A stretch of 64,000 bases of DNA from SYIM01 sp964581825 (GTDB taxonomy: Bacteria; Pseudomonadota; Gammaproteobacteria; Burkholderiales; Burkholderiaceae_E): positions 42,932 to 106,931 of the forward strand of contig CAZORB010000001.1 of the NCBI GenBank assembly GCA_964581825.1, in the 5' to 3' direction. This document shows positions 1 to 8,954 of this stretch, piece after piece. The translations under genes and the position numbers were made by a program. The notes under the pieces are model-generated. The model was not told the origin of the DNA. It saw only the letters and a list, made by a program, of their open reading frames with translations, and ran no database searches. The first letter of the stretch is position 1, and every line of letters begins with the position of its first letter.

Positions 1-60
1 GGCAGCGATCCGGTCAGTCAGCCAGGCAATTGCCCGAGCGAACGGAGTTGGCGCGTTCAC
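1..60 (-). CDS. mlaE: MlaE-like ABC permease, N-terminal fragment (cut by window start)
   Basis: A leftward reading frame opens with GTG at position 60. It overlaps the mlaF stop (GTG and TGA share two bases) and stays open to base 1, giving 20 codons that begin M-N-A-P-T-P-F-A-R-A. The overlap and the position directly after mlaF match the usual mlaF-mlaE order, in which MlaE is the inner-membrane permease of the phospholipid transport system that maintains outer-membrane asymmetry. The fragment is too short to show a family motif, so identity rests on position alone. Confidence 0.5.
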   Translation of the reverse strand, partial: MNAPTPFARAIAWLTDRIAA

Positions 61-863
61 TTGGGTAGCCCCAGATCTTCAGCGAGCGTGCGCCGGGTTG
101 CGTGGTGAAACGCGACCGGTCCATCAATGTCGCCATCGAGAAACTGGCGCACGTTCGGATCGTCGGAGTCGCGCATTGCCTGCGGGACGCCGTGCGCGGC
201 GATACGGCCCTGCGCGAGCAGATACACATAGTCGGCGATCGCGAAAGTGTCCTTGATGTCATGCGACACCAGGATAGAGGCGCAGCCAAGCGTATCGGTC
301 AGTTTGCGGATCAGCTGAGCCACGGTTGACAGTGAGATCGGGTCAAGACCCGCGAACGGCTCGTCATACATGATGAGCGGCGGATCCAGCGCGATCGCCC
401 GCGCAAGCGCTACCCGCCGCGCCATGCCGCCCGACAGCTGGCTGGTGCGGTAGTGCGCGACCCCGCGCAGCCCCACGGCATTGAGTTTGAGGAGCACCAG
501 ATCGCGAATCATTTCATCCGACAGATTGGTGTGTTCGCGAAGTGGAAAGGCCACGTTGTCAAAGACCGACAGATCGGTGAACAGCGCGCCAAACTGATAG
601 AGCATTCCCATGCGACGCCGCACCGCATACAGCCCGTCTCGATCGAGCTCGCGGATTTCCTGGCCCTGGAAATTGACCTGGCCCTGCTGGGCGCGCAGGA
701 GCCCGCCGATCAGACGAAGAATCGTGGTCTTGCCCGAACCCGATCCGCCGACAAGCGCAACAATGCTGCCACGACGAACCGACAGGCTCACGTCGTGCAG
801 GATGGTCCGCTCGCGATAACCGAAGCGGACATTGTCGAGCCGAAGAAGCTCGGTGTCAGACAC
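57..863 (-). CDS. mlaF: ABC transporter ATP-binding protein, MlaF type
   Basis: This 268-residue ATPase has all the ABC hallmarks: Walker A GGSGSGKTT near residue 40, the signature LSGGMARR near 145, and Walker B with YDEPFAGLDP near 165. The wording of the signature and of the QFGALFTDLSVFDNVAFPL segment is typical of MlaF/Ttg2A, the cytoplasmic ATPase of the phospholipid transport system between inner and outer membrane. The start is GTG at 863. The next gene to the left overlaps its stop and looks like the permease. A generic toluene-tolerance ABC ATPase name would describe the same family. Confidence 0.9.
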   Translation of the reverse strand: MSDTELLRLDNVRFGYRERTILHDVSLSVRRGSIVALVGGSGSGKTTILRLIGGLLRAQQGQVNFQGQEIRELDRDGLYAVRRRMGMLYQFGALFTDLSVFDNVAFPLREHTNLSDEMIRDLVLLKLNAVGLRGVAHYRTSQLSGGMARRVALARAIALDPPLIMYDEPFAGLDPISLSTVAQLIRKLTDTLGCASILVSHDIKDTFAIADYVYLLAQGRIAAHGVPQAMRDSDDPNVRQFLDGDIDGPVAFHHATRRTLAEDLGLPK

Positions 864-913
864 GATCGGGGGAGTATTTATTAGGGGAACCGAGTATTGT
901 AGCGCGCTCGGGA

Positions 914-2917
914 TTACCCGCCTGCCGGTTGGCCCATTCGGGTTTCCACTGCGGTGATGCGGTCACGCCGCCCCGCCAGCACCACCACATCGCCCGCGGC
1001 AAGCATGAAATCGGCTGACGGCTCGAGCATCCGCTCGCGCGCCCGCACCAGCGCAGTCGCCCGCACACCGTCCTCAAGCATCGAGCCGAGCGAGCTTGAG
1101 GCGGCAACCGACCCTTCAATGACCGGTACCGCGTGCAGGTGCACATGGTCAGTTTCGACGTCGTCCGTCTCCCGGTCATCGGCGCCGTGGAAAAACCCCT
1201 GCAATAGGGCATAGCGCCCCGCCCGAACCGCTCGGGCCCGGCGACGCACCCGCGCCATCGGTACACCGGCCAGCGCCATGGCATGCGAGGCGATCATCAG
1301 GCTGCCCTCAGCAATTTCTGGAACCACCTCGGTGGCACCCGCCTCACGCAGTTTCGCGATGTCGGCCTCGTTGGCCGTTCGGGCGATAACTGGTAGCTGC
1401 GGCGCAAGCTGCCTGACCGTGTGGAGCAGCTTGAGCGCGCTGGGTAAATCGTCAAAGGTGATGGCGAGGGCGCGCGCGCGATGAATGCCAGCTGCCTGCA
1501 GCATGGCGGGCCGGCTCGCATCGCCGTACACCACCGACTCACCCGCCTCGGCCGCTTCACGTACCCGGTCAGGGTCAGTGTCGAGGGCCACATAGGGCAC
1601 GTTTTCAGCTTCCAACACATGGGACAGGCTCTGCCCGCAGCGCCCAAACCCACAGACGATCACATGGTCACGTCTACCCACGCTACGGCTCGCGATCCGT
1701 TGGACCTCGAGCGAGCGCAACAACCACTCCTGGTTCGACGCCCGCAGCGCAAGCCGGTTCGCCTGCGCGATCAGCACCGGTGCGAGCAGCAGTGAGAGCA
1801 GGATTGCAGCCAGCAGCGGCTGGAGCGCTTCGGGCTCGAACAGCCCGCCCTTGAACGCTTGAGATAACAGCACAAACGCGAATTCACCCGTCTGCGCGAG
1901 CCAACAGGCCGAGCGAATCGCTACACCCGCCGACGCGCCAAACGCGCGCACCAGGCCCAACACAATGACCGCCTTGATCAGCAGCAGCGCCGACAGGATG
2001 ACCAGCACCTGCTGCCAGTTATCGACCAACGCCTGAGGTTCAAGCCGCGCGCCGATCGTCACAAAAAAGAGCCCCAGCAATACGTCGCGAAACGGCTTGA
2101 TGTCCTCTTCAACCTGGTAGCGGAACTCGGTTTCCGCGATCAGCATGCCGGCGACGAAAGCGCCCAGTTCCATCGATAGCCCAGCCTGTCGCGTGAGCCA
2201 GGCAAAGAGCAGCGTGGCAAGCAGCACGTTGAGCGTAAAGAGCTCGTGCGAGCGGCTTCTGACCACCGCACCGAACCAGCCGCGCATGAGCCGAGGCCCA
2301 AACCGAAGCAGCAAAATCAGCAGCAGAACCGCCTTGACGAAGGCCACCGACAACGCCACCGCGAGTCCGTCGGTTCCGCGCGACAGCGCTGGAATGACCA
2401 CCAGGAGCGGAATGACGGCAAGGTCCTGAAAAAGCAGCACGCTGAACACGCGCCGCCCATGATCTGTCTCAAGCTCGCGCCGATCCACCAGCAGCTTGGT
2501 AACCAGCGCGGTGGACGACATGGCCAGCGCAAACGCCACCACCAGCGCGGTGCGCCAGTCGAGTCCGGGTAACAGCCAGTTGCCCCAAGCGGCGGGCAGG
2601 CCCAGCAGCAGCCCCATCAGCACAAGCGCCGTGACGCCCACCTGCGCGCCGCCCAGTCCGAATACGAAGCCACGCATCGCGTTCAGCTTGGCAAAGTTGA
2701 ATTCAAGGCCGAGCGAGAACATCAGAAAAACGACGCCGAGTTCGGCCGCCGCGTGCAGCGTGCCCTCGCCCTCGGCCAGACCGGCAGCGTGCGGACCGAT
2801 TAGCACGCCGACCGCCAGATAGGCGATCAGCGGCGGAACGCCGAAGCGACGCAGCGGCACCACGATCAGCGTGGCCGCTCCAAGCAGAATCAGCGTGAGT
2901 TCGAGACCGGACAGCAT
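914..2917 (-). CDS. Kef-type monovalent cation:proton antiporter with RCK domain
   Basis: The 667-residue protein begins MLSGLELTLILLGAATLI. It has an N-terminal half of about a dozen hydrophobic segments typical of CPA2 antiporters (residues ~1-385), then a Rossmann NAD-binding RCK domain with HVIVCGFGRCGQSL (around 420). A C-terminal TrkA-C-like domain follows after about residue 570. It probably exchanges K+ for H+ across the inner membrane and is gated by nucleotide or thiol ligands. I place the start at the ATG at 2917 because it opens directly into the first membrane segment. The frame stays open further upstream, but that part runs antisense to kdsD. The kdsD start is only 12 bases away, divergently. 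KefB and KefC cannot be told apart here. Confidence 0.85.
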   Translation of the reverse strand: MLSGLELTLILLGAATLIVVPLRRFGVPPLIAYLAVGVLIGPHAAGLAEGEGTLHAAAELGVVFLMFSLGLEFNFAKLNAMRGFVFGLGGAQVGVTALVLMGLLLGLPAAWGNWLLPGLDWRTALVVAFALAMSSTALVTKLLVDRRELETDHGRRVFSVLLFQDLAVIPLLVVIPALSRGTDGLAVALSVAFVKAVLLLILLLRFGPRLMRGWFGAVVRSRSHELFTLNVLLATLLFAWLTRQAGLSMELGAFVAGMLIAETEFRYQVEEDIKPFRDVLLGLFFVTIGARLEPQALVDNWQQVLVILSALLLIKAVIVLGLVRAFGASAGVAIRSACWLAQTGEFAFVLLSQAFKGGLFEPEALQPLLAAILLSLLLAPVLIAQANRLALRASNQEWLLRSLEVQRIASRSVGRRDHVIVCGFGRCGQSLSHVLEAENVPYVALDTDPDRVREAAEAGESVVYGDASRPAMLQAAGIHRARALAITFDDLPSALKLLHTVRQLAPQLPVIARTANEADIAKLREAGATEVVPEIAEGSLMIASHAMALAGVPMARVRRRARAVRAGRYALLQGFFHGADDRETDDVETDHVHLHAVPVIEGSVAASSSLGSMLEDGVRATALVRARERMLEPSADFMLAAGDVVVLAGRRDRITAVETRMGQPAGG

Positions 2918-2929
2918 ATACTCAGTAGG

Positions 2930-3922
2930 GTGAATTCCCGATCCATTGTAGCCAGCGCCGACCGGCTGATCCTGCGCGCAGTCGAAGTGCTTCGCATTGA
3001 GGCCGAAGCAGTCGAGGCTTTGTCGCAGAGAATCGGCGCGCCGTTTGTTCAGGCCTGCCAAATGATTCTGGACTGCTCGGGGCGGGTGGTTGTCAGCGGC
3101 ATCGGCAAGTCCGGCCATGTTGCCCGGAAAATCGCCGCAACGTTGGCTTCCACCGGCACACCGGCGTTTTTTCTGCATCCGGCGGAAGCAAGCCACGGCG
3201 ATCTTGGCATGGTGACCCGCGACGACGTGCTGATTGCGGTATCGAACTCAGGCGCCACCGAAGAACTGGCTCGAATCATGCCGATCGCCCGACGGCAAGG
3301 TACCCGCCTGATTGCGATCACTGGCCGCGCCGACTCGCCGCTCGCTGTGCTGGCCGACGTGCACCTCGAGGCTGCGGTCGCGCGGGAAGCCTGCCCGTTA
3401 AATCTGGCCCCCACTGCCAGCACCACGGCAACGCTGGCGCTCGGCGACGCACTGGCCGTCGCGCTGCTCGATGCACGCGGCTTCGGCCCGGAAGATTTCG
3501 CGCGCTCCCACCCGGGCGGCGCGCTGGGCCGCAAGCTGCTGACACGCGTGGAAGACGTCATGCGGCGAGATCCCGCACTGCCAAGGGTGCCAATCGGCGC
3601 CCCGCTGGTCGACGCAATTATTGAAGTCACTCGCAAGCGAATGGGCATGACTGCGGTCGAGCGCGCTGACGGTACGCTGGCAGGCGTCTTTACCGATGGC
3701 GACCTGAGGCGAGTGCTCGAGCGCGGAGCAGACATTCAGTCAATGCGGATCGATGAGGCGATGACGCCCGGCGCCGTCACGATCGGTCCCCAGGCACTCG
3801 CAGCCGAAGCGGTCCGAATGATGGAAGAGCGCCGCATCAGCGCGCTGCCCGTCACGGACGCCGAACATCGCATGGTGGGCGCGCTACACATTCACGACCT
3901 GCTTGCAGCTAAGGTGTTCTGA
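2930..3922 (+). CDS. kdsD: Arabinose-5-phosphate isomerase
   Basis: This enzyme interconverts ribulose-5-phosphate and arabinose-5-phosphate, the first step towards the LPS sugar Kdo. The 330-residue protein has an N-terminal SIS sugar-isomerase domain (SGIGKSGHVARKIAATLAST, then the HGDLGM and SNSGATEE segments) and two C-terminal CBS domains (from about residue 205 and 270). The start is GTG at 2930. kdsC follows with a one-base overlap, so the two Kdo genes are co-transcribed with the LPS export genes behind them. Confidence 0.95.
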   Translation: MNSRSIVASADRLILRAVEVLRIEAEAVEALSQRIGAPFVQACQMILDCSGRVVVSGIGKSGHVARKIAATLASTGTPAFFLHPAEASHGDLGMVTRDDVLIAVSNSGATEELARIMPIARRQGTRLIAITGRADSPLAVLADVHLEAAVAREACPLNLAPTASTTATLALGDALAVALLDARGFGPEDFARSHPGGALGRKLLTRVEDVMRRDPALPRVPIGAPLVDAIIEVTRKRMGMTAVERADGTLAGVFTDGDLRRVLERGADIQSMRIDEAMTPGAVTIGPQALAAEAVRMMEERRISALPVTDAEHRMVGALHIHDLLAAKVF

Positions 3923-4497
3923 TGATCGTCACCGATGCCCGCAGCCGCGCTGCCCGGATCAGGGTGCTTGCGCTCGATGTGGATGGCACCCTGACCGACG
4001 GGCGTATCTATATCGGTCCGCATGGCGAGGCAATGAAGGCCTTCAATGTGCGCGATGGGTTCGGTCTCACCCTGCTGCGCGAGGCAGGGCTGCAGCTTGC
4101 CATCATCACCGCCCGGCAATCGGAGATCGTCAGGCATCGGGCGGCAGAACTGGGCATCGCCGTGGTCATGCAGGGCGAGCGCGACAAGTTCGCAGCGCTG
4201 CAGACGCTATGCCGAAATCTGAGCATCACGCCAGACCAGGTGGGCTACGCAGGCGATGACTGGACGGACCTGCCCGCGATGCTGGCTGCAGGCTTTGCCG
4301 CCACCGTGGTCGATGCGCCCGAGGCGGTGCGGTCGCGTGCGCACTGGGTATCGACGCTGGCTGCCGGATCGGGCGCCATTCGCGAACTGGCCGAGTTCAT
4401 TCTCGACAGTCGAGGTGAGCTTCATTCGGCGCTTGCCCGTCGACTCATCTCGGCGGCCGCCCCTGAGCGCAGCGATCCGCAGCGGGGCGGGCGTTGA
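3922..4497 (+). CDS. kdsC: 3-deoxy-D-manno-octulosonate 8-phosphate phosphatase
   Basis: A 191-residue HAD-family phosphatase that removes phosphate from Kdo-8-phosphate to give free Kdo. The HAD nucleophile motif LALDVDGTLTDG is at residues 17-28 (Asp19 and Asp21), and the acidic motif GDDWTDLPAM lies near residue 110. There is no cap domain, as in KdsC tetramers. Its ATG shares a base with the kdsD stop, and its own stop overlaps the TTG start of lptC. Confidence 0.95.
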   Translation: MIVTDARSRAARIRVLALDVDGTLTDGRIYIGPHGEAMKAFNVRDGFGLTLLREAGLQLAIITARQSEIVRHRAAELGIAVVMQGERDKFAALQTLCRNLSITPDQVGYAGDDWTDLPAMLAAGFAATVVDAPEAVRSRAHWVSTLAAGSGAIRELAEFILDSRGELHSALARRLISAAAPERSDPQRGGR

Positions 4498-5090
4498 GCC
4501 CGCGTTTTTACGACCGCCTCGCCGCGGCGATATCGATCGGTTTACTGCTGATGCTGGCTGCCGGCAGCTACTACCTGGCTGAAATCGCGCAGCGATTTAC
4601 GCTGCCATCCCAGGCGCGCGACGATCCGGACATTGCTGATGCTTTTGGCGAGAAGGTGGTGCTGCTGCGCCTGAATGAACGGGGCGAACCGGTCTTTCGC
4701 ATGAGCGCGGAGCGAATGGAGCACTTTCGCCGATCCGACACCAGCCACTACACGCTGCCCACCATGGTCTCACTCGACCCGGCCCGCCCGCGAATTACCG
4801 TTGCCGCCCAGCGCGGCAAATCGGTTCGTGAAAGCCAGGAGACCCTGCTCGAGGGCAATGTAAGGCTCGACCGCCCCGGCACAGCCATCGAGCCGCCCAT
4901 GAAGATCCGCACGGAGTTCGCTCGGATCTTCACGGACACCGAGATTGCGGTGACCGATCGTCCGGTGGTCGTGACCCGGGGTCAGTCAACCTTGACCGGC
5001 ACCGGAATGGAATTCAATAATCGCGAACGAACCCTGCGCGTCGACTCTGAGGCCCGGGGAATTTGGGTGTCCGAGCGGCGCCCACCCTGA
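4494..5090 (+). CDS. lptC: LPS export protein LptC, inner-membrane bitopic
   Basis: The 198-residue protein has one N-terminal hydrophobic segment (AAAISIGLLLMLAAGSYYLA, about residues 9-28) and then a periplasmic domain of the OstA/LptC beta-jellyroll type. LptC anchors the periplasmic LPS bridge to the LptBFG transporter. The start is TTG at 4494, overlapping the kdsC stop by four bases, which implies translational coupling. Sequence conservation in LptC is low, and the call leans partly on its place between kdsC and lptA. Confidence 0.88.
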   Translation: MSPRFYDRLAAAISIGLLLMLAAGSYYLAEIAQRFTLPSQARDDPDIADAFGEKVVLLRLNERGEPVFRMSAERMEHFRRSDTSHYTLPTMVSLDPARPRITVAAQRGKSVRESQETLLEGNVRLDRPGTAIEPPMKIRTEFARIFTDTEIAVTDRPVVVTRGQSTLTGTGMEFNNRERTLRVDSEARGIWVSERRPP

Positions 5091-5103
5091 GCGTATTCAC
5101 CGC

Positions 5104-5877
5104 GTGCAACCTCCTCCATCACCCCAACATTCAACAGATGCGTTCGCCTGGCTTAGTCTTAGCCGGGCAGGCTTCTATGCCGGTGTTCGCGCCTTGCTGC
5201 GTTTCGCTGCGGCGCTGGCCGCGTTGTGCGTAACGGTCGCGCCCGCGCATGCCGAAAAGGCAGATCGCGATAAGCCGGTGCAGGTCGAATCCGACCGAAT
5301 GGAGTATGACGACGCCAAGCGCATCAGCACCTTCATCGGTCGGGTTGTGCTCACCAAGGGCACCATTGTGATCCGCGCCGACCGAATGGTTGTCCGGGAG
5401 GACGCCGAAGGATTTCAATACGGTCGGGCCGAAGGGAAGCCGGCAAGCTTTCGCCAAAAGCGTGAAGCCCTTGATGAGCATATCGAGGGCTACGGACTCG
5501 AGATCGACTACGACGGCAAGGCTGAAACCGTGGTGCTCACCAGCGATGCCTCGCTGCGAAGGCTGGAGCGCGAGCGCGTGCTCGATGAAGTGCACGGCGC
5601 CCGCATCACCTACCAGAGCGCAGCCGAGTTTTATACCGTCGAGGGGCGCGCACCGGGCGCAACAGGCAACGATCGCGTCCGGATGGTGATCCAGCCACGG
5701 CGCGCCAACGGTACCGATTCATCTGCGGGCCCCGCTTCGACTGGTACCGCACCGGCAACCGGTGCGGCGCCCGGAAAGCCCGCGAAACCGGCAACGGCTA
5801 CGCCCGCCTCCCCCGGTTCGCCCCCCACAACGCTGCGACCTGCCGAATCGCTCGGCACCCCGCCACCTTCGCGCTGA
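5104..5877 (+). CDS. lptA: LPS transport periplasmic protein LptA
   Basis: The 257-residue product has a leader with a long N-terminal extension, a hydrophobic core around residues 28-50 and a likely cleavage after AHA. An OstA-like domain follows (KPVQVESDRMEYDD, then repeated short beta motifs) and would form the periplasmic filament carrying LPS to LptDE. After about residue 205 the protein ends in a Pro/Ala/Thr-rich low-complexity tail of roughly 50 residues, which E. coli LptA lacks. The start is GTG at 5104; a later start nearer the hydrophobic core is possible. Confidence 0.92.
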   Translation: MQPPPSPQHSTDAFAWLSLSRAGFYAGVRALLRFAAALAALCVTVAPAHAEKADRDKPVQVESDRMEYDDAKRISTFIGRVVLTKGTIVIRADRMVVREDAEGFQYGRAEGKPASFRQKREALDEHIEGYGLEIDYDGKAETVVLTSDASLRRLERERVLDEVHGARITYQSAAEFYTVEGRAPGATGNDRVRMVIQPRRANGTDSSAGPASTGTAPATGAAPGKPAKPATATPASPGSPPTTLRPAESLGTPPPSR

Positions 5878-5884
5878 GCCTCCC

Positions 5885-6643
5885 GTGACCCTCGTCTCGG
5901 CCGGCAGCCGGCTCGTCGCAACCCAACTGATGAAGGCGTATCACGGGCGGCGTGTTGTCCGAGATGTATCGATCGAAGTCGCGAGCGGGCAGGTCGTCGG
6001 ACTGCTGGGCCCAAACGGCGCGGGCAAGACCACCTGCTTCTACATGATCGTCGGTCTCGTGCCGTGTGATGGTGGCAGCATCACGCTGGACGATAGGCCC
6101 ATCGGACGGCTGCCGATCCATCGACGCGCCCGACTCGGCTTGGCCTACCTGCCGCAGGAAGCGTCGGTGTTTCGCAAGCTGACGGTTGAAGAAAACATCA
6201 CTGCGGTGCTCGAGCTTCAGCAGGATGCCTCGGGTGCCCCGCTTGATAAGGCCGAAATCAAGCGCAGGCTCGATCGGCTGATCGAGGAACTGCAGATCGG
6301 GCATATCCGTTCCAATACCGCGTTATCGCTGTCAGGTGGCGAGCGGCGCAGAGTGGAAATCGCACGGGCGCTTGCGAATTCGCCCCGGTTTGTACTGCTC
6401 GATGAACCGTTTGCCGGCGTTGATCCGATTGCGGTACTCGAAATTCAGCGAATTGTCCGTTTTCTGAAGGATCGAGGCATCGGAGTGTTAATCACAGACC
6501 ACAACGTCAGGGAAACGCTTGGCATCTGTGACAGGGCCTATATCATTCGTGATGGTACCGTTCTTGCTTTCGGTCGGCCCGACGAAGTCGTCGAAAACGA
6601 CGATGTGCGGCGCTACTACCTCGGCGAACATTTTTCGATGTAG
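5885..6643 (+). CDS. lptB: LPS export ABC transporter ATPase
   Basis: A 252-residue ABC ATPase that powers extraction of LPS from the inner membrane by LptFG. It shows GPNGAGKTTCFYMIVGLV (Walker A), the signature LSGGERRRVEIARAL, and Walker B LLDEPFAGVDPIAV, all with the wording typical of LptB. I use the GTG at 5885, eight bases after the lptA stop. An in-frame ATG at 5930 would still keep the whole ATPase fold and is a possible alternative. rpoN follows after 38 bases. Confidence 0.95.
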   Translation: MTLVSAGSRLVATQLMKAYHGRRVVRDVSIEVASGQVVGLLGPNGAGKTTCFYMIVGLVPCDGGSITLDDRPIGRLPIHRRARLGLAYLPQEASVFRKLTVEENITAVLELQQDASGAPLDKAEIKRRLDRLIEELQIGHIRSNTALSLSGGERRRVEIARALANSPRFVLLDEPFAGVDPIAVLEIQRIVRFLKDRGIGVLITDHNVRETLGICDRAYIIRDGTVLAFGRPDEVVENDDVRRYYLGEHFSM

Positions 6644-6681
6644 CGCAGCGGCGGGCGGGCTCGTCGCAACACCAGGCCCTG

Positions 6682-8178
6682 ATGAAAACCGCTCTTCAGT
6701 TCAAACTTAGCCAGCAGCTCGCGCTTACGCCACAGCTTCAGCAATCCATTCGGTTGTTGCAGCTGTCGACGCTCGAACTCAATCAGGAGATCGAGCAGAT
6801 GCTGGCGGAAAATCCGCTGCTCGAGCGTGAAGATGACCCACTCGGCGAGTGCGTCAGCATTTCGGCAAGCGGTACGCTTGACCAGCCGCTACCCGTTGGA
6901 CTGTCGGATCTGGGTGGTAGCCCGGCTGAAACGGGAACCCGCGGCGAGGCTGACGAGGGCGAAGCCGATCGGGAGAGCAGCAGCAGCACCGGCGAAGGCG
7001 ATGAGGGACCTGTCGACTGGGGACATGACTCTGGCTCCAGGTCGCAAAACGACGATGACGACGAGCGCGAATTCCCCCAGCTCGCAGGCGCCAGCGTGTC
7101 GCTTGCCGAACATCTGCGGGAACAACTCGCGGCAACGCGCCTCGAGCGACGCGACCGTGCGCTGGTTGATCTGCTGATCGATGAACTCAATCGCGATGGC
7201 ATTCTGACAACCGGGCTCGACGAATTCCGCGAGGCGCTGCCCGCTGAACTCGAGATCGATCCCGATGAGGTCGCGGCCGCGCTCCGGCTGCTGCAGAGTT
7301 TCGATCCGCCAGGGGTCGGCGCCCGCGACCTGCGCGAATGCCTGCTGCTGCAACTCGCCCAGTCCGGTCATGATCAGCCGGAGGCCAAAGCGCTCGCACG
7401 CGCCGTCATCACCGACCATCTCGAACTGCTTGCAGCGCGCGACTTCGTGCGCCTCAAACGCGTGCTGCAGTGCGACGAAGAGACGCTGCGGCAGGCGCAC
7501 ACGCTGATCCGAAGCCTGGAGCCCAGACCGGGCTCGCGCTTCGGGTCCGATGACACCGGCTATGTCGTACCCGATGTGATCGTTCGGCGAACCCGCGCGG
7601 GCTGGACTGCGGCGCTTAATCCCGACGTGATGCCGAAACTGCGGGTGAACGACATGTATGCCGATATCCTGCGCCGCAACCGTGGCAGCGCTGCCGGCAA
7701 CCTGGCCGGGCCGCTCCAGGAGGCCAGGTGGCTGATCAAAAACATCGCGCAGCGGTTCGAGACCATCCTGCGCGTGTCGCAGGCGATCGTCGAGCGCCAA
7801 CGCGGCTTCTTTTCACATGGTGCGGTAGCCATGCGCCCCCTCGTGCTGCGCGAGATCGCCGATACGCTCGACCTTCACGAGTCCACGATTTCTAGGGTCA
7901 CTACGCAGAAGTACATGCTCACACCGCATGGAACTTTCGAGCTCAAATATTTCTTTGGGAGCCATGTCGCCACCGACACGGGCGGTGCCGCATCGAGCAC
8001 CGCGATCCGGGCGCTGATCAAGCAGCTGATTGCCGCCGAGGATGGCCGCCGGCCGCTCTCCGACAGTCAGATCGCCGATATGCTCGGCGAACAGGGCTTC
8101 GTGGTCGCGCGCCGCACCGTCGCCAAGTACCGCGAGTCGCTTCGTATCCCGGCGGTCGCCCAGCGCAAATCGCTCTAG
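6682..8178 (+). CDS. rpoN: RNA polymerase sigma-54 factor
   Basis: The 498-residue protein has the three sigma-54 regions. The Gln/Leu-rich activator-interacting region I is at residues 1-50 (LSQQLALTPQLQQSIRLLQL). An acidic linker spans about 50-135 and is rich in Glu, Asp and Ser. The core-binding and DNA-binding part follows and ends with the RpoN box ARRTVAKYRE at 476-485. It directs polymerase to -24/-12 promoters that need an enhancer-binding ATPase. Its position behind lptB and ahead of ptsN is the usual one. The hpf gene that commonly sits between rpoN and ptsN is not present here. Confidence 0.97.
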   Translation: MKTALQFKLSQQLALTPQLQQSIRLLQLSTLELNQEIEQMLAENPLLEREDDPLGECVSISASGTLDQPLPVGLSDLGGSPAETGTRGEADEGEADRESSSSTGEGDEGPVDWGHDSGSRSQNDDDDEREFPQLAGASVSLAEHLREQLAATRLERRDRALVDLLIDELNRDGILTTGLDEFREALPAELEIDPDEVAAALRLLQSFDPPGVGARDLRECLLLQLAQSGHDQPEAKALARAVITDHLELLAARDFVRLKRVLQCDEETLRQAHTLIRSLEPRPGSRFGSDDTGYVVPDVIVRRTRAGWTAALNPDVMPKLRVNDMYADILRRNRGSAAGNLAGPLQEARWLIKNIAQRFETILRVSQAIVERQRGFFSHGAVAMRPLVLREIADTLDLHESTISRVTTQKYMLTPHGTFELKYFFGSHVATDTGGAASSTAIRALIKQLIAAEDGRRPLSDSQIADMLGEQGFVVARRTVAKYRESLRIPAVAQRKSL

Positions 8179-8284
8179 TCAACCGATCGGCCCCGCGACG
8201 CGTGGCACGGCCGCAACAGCTAAGCGCTGAAATCAACCGTGGCGCGTTGCAACATTCGGGCATATTGCGTCGCAGCAAACGTTC

Positions 8285-8313
8285 TCGTCGGGAATCCAGG
8301 ACGCTTGTATACT
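8285..8313 (+). promoter_or_regulatory. Weak candidate promoter ahead of ptsN
   Basis: The 224-base gap between rpoN and ptsN holds a good -10-like hexamer, TATACT at 8308-8313, preceded by TTG. No convincing -35 hexamer lies 16-18 bases upstream. A short inverted repeat (GGATCG and CGATCC, about 8334-8350) lies between it and the ptsN start. The gap has no gene of its own that I can support. Confidence 0.25.
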
Positions 8314-8402
8314 CGCAGCACTTTTTTCAACCGGATCGATCAACGATCCGATCGAACGGTCCTGCCGACGCCTCCGCCGGCTGAGCCGCGGAGTATCCCT
8401 CC

Positions 8403-8873
8403 ATGAGTCGACTGACCCGGTTGCTTGCACCAGCCAATGTTGTGGTTGGAATGGCGGTGACAAGCAAGAAGCGCCTCTTTGAACAGGTGGGGCTGCTGTT
8501 CGAAAACCTCTACGGCATTGAGCGGAGCCGGGTTTTCGACTCGCTGTTTGCACGCGAACGACTCGGTTCAACCGGGCTCGGCGAGGGGGTGGCCATTCCG
8601 CACGGTCGTATCAAGGGTTTGCGCGAGGCGCGTGCCGCAGTCATTCGGCTCACCGAGCCGATCGCCTTTGACGCTCCCGACGGACAGCCCGTGTCATTGC
8701 TGGTATTTCTGCTGGTTCCCGAACACGCCACGGAAGAGCATCTCGAAATTCTGTCCGAGGTTGCTGAGCTGCTATCAGACCCCTCCATGCGCGGCCAGAT
8801 GAACTGCGAGGCCGATTGCGACCGGCTCTACCAGGCGCTCGCGGTATGGGAGCCGTGTCGGCCCGCGGCCTGA
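8403..8873 (+). CDS. ptsN: PTS IIA-like nitrogen regulatory protein
   Basis: A 156-residue EIIA-Ntr protein, the last phosphate acceptor of the nitrogen PTS relay, which regulates potassium transport and other targets rather than moving sugar. The phosphorylated histidine is in VAIPHGRIKG (His67). It starts at ATG 8403 and is followed by hprK, the usual neighbour in betaproteobacteria. No EI or NPr gene is in the window. Confidence 0.93.
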   Translation: MSRLTRLLAPANVVVGMAVTSKKRLFEQVGLLFENLYGIERSRVFDSLFARERLGSTGLGEGVAIPHGRIKGLREARAAVIRLTEPIAFDAPDGQPVSLLVFLLVPEHATEEHLEILSEVAELLSDPSMRGQMNCEADCDRLYQALAVWEPCRPAA

Positions 8874-8954
8874 GTCCTCCTATTGGGATTGGACGCGCGC
8901 AATGCGCGCCGAAACCGCTAAGCTCGCGCAGTTTCCGTCTAACCGAGGCACGCG

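Noticed and set aside
6889..7800. A 303-codon minus-strand frame inside rpoN
   Set aside because: It has no family motif and no ribosome site, and it is fully antisense to rpoN.
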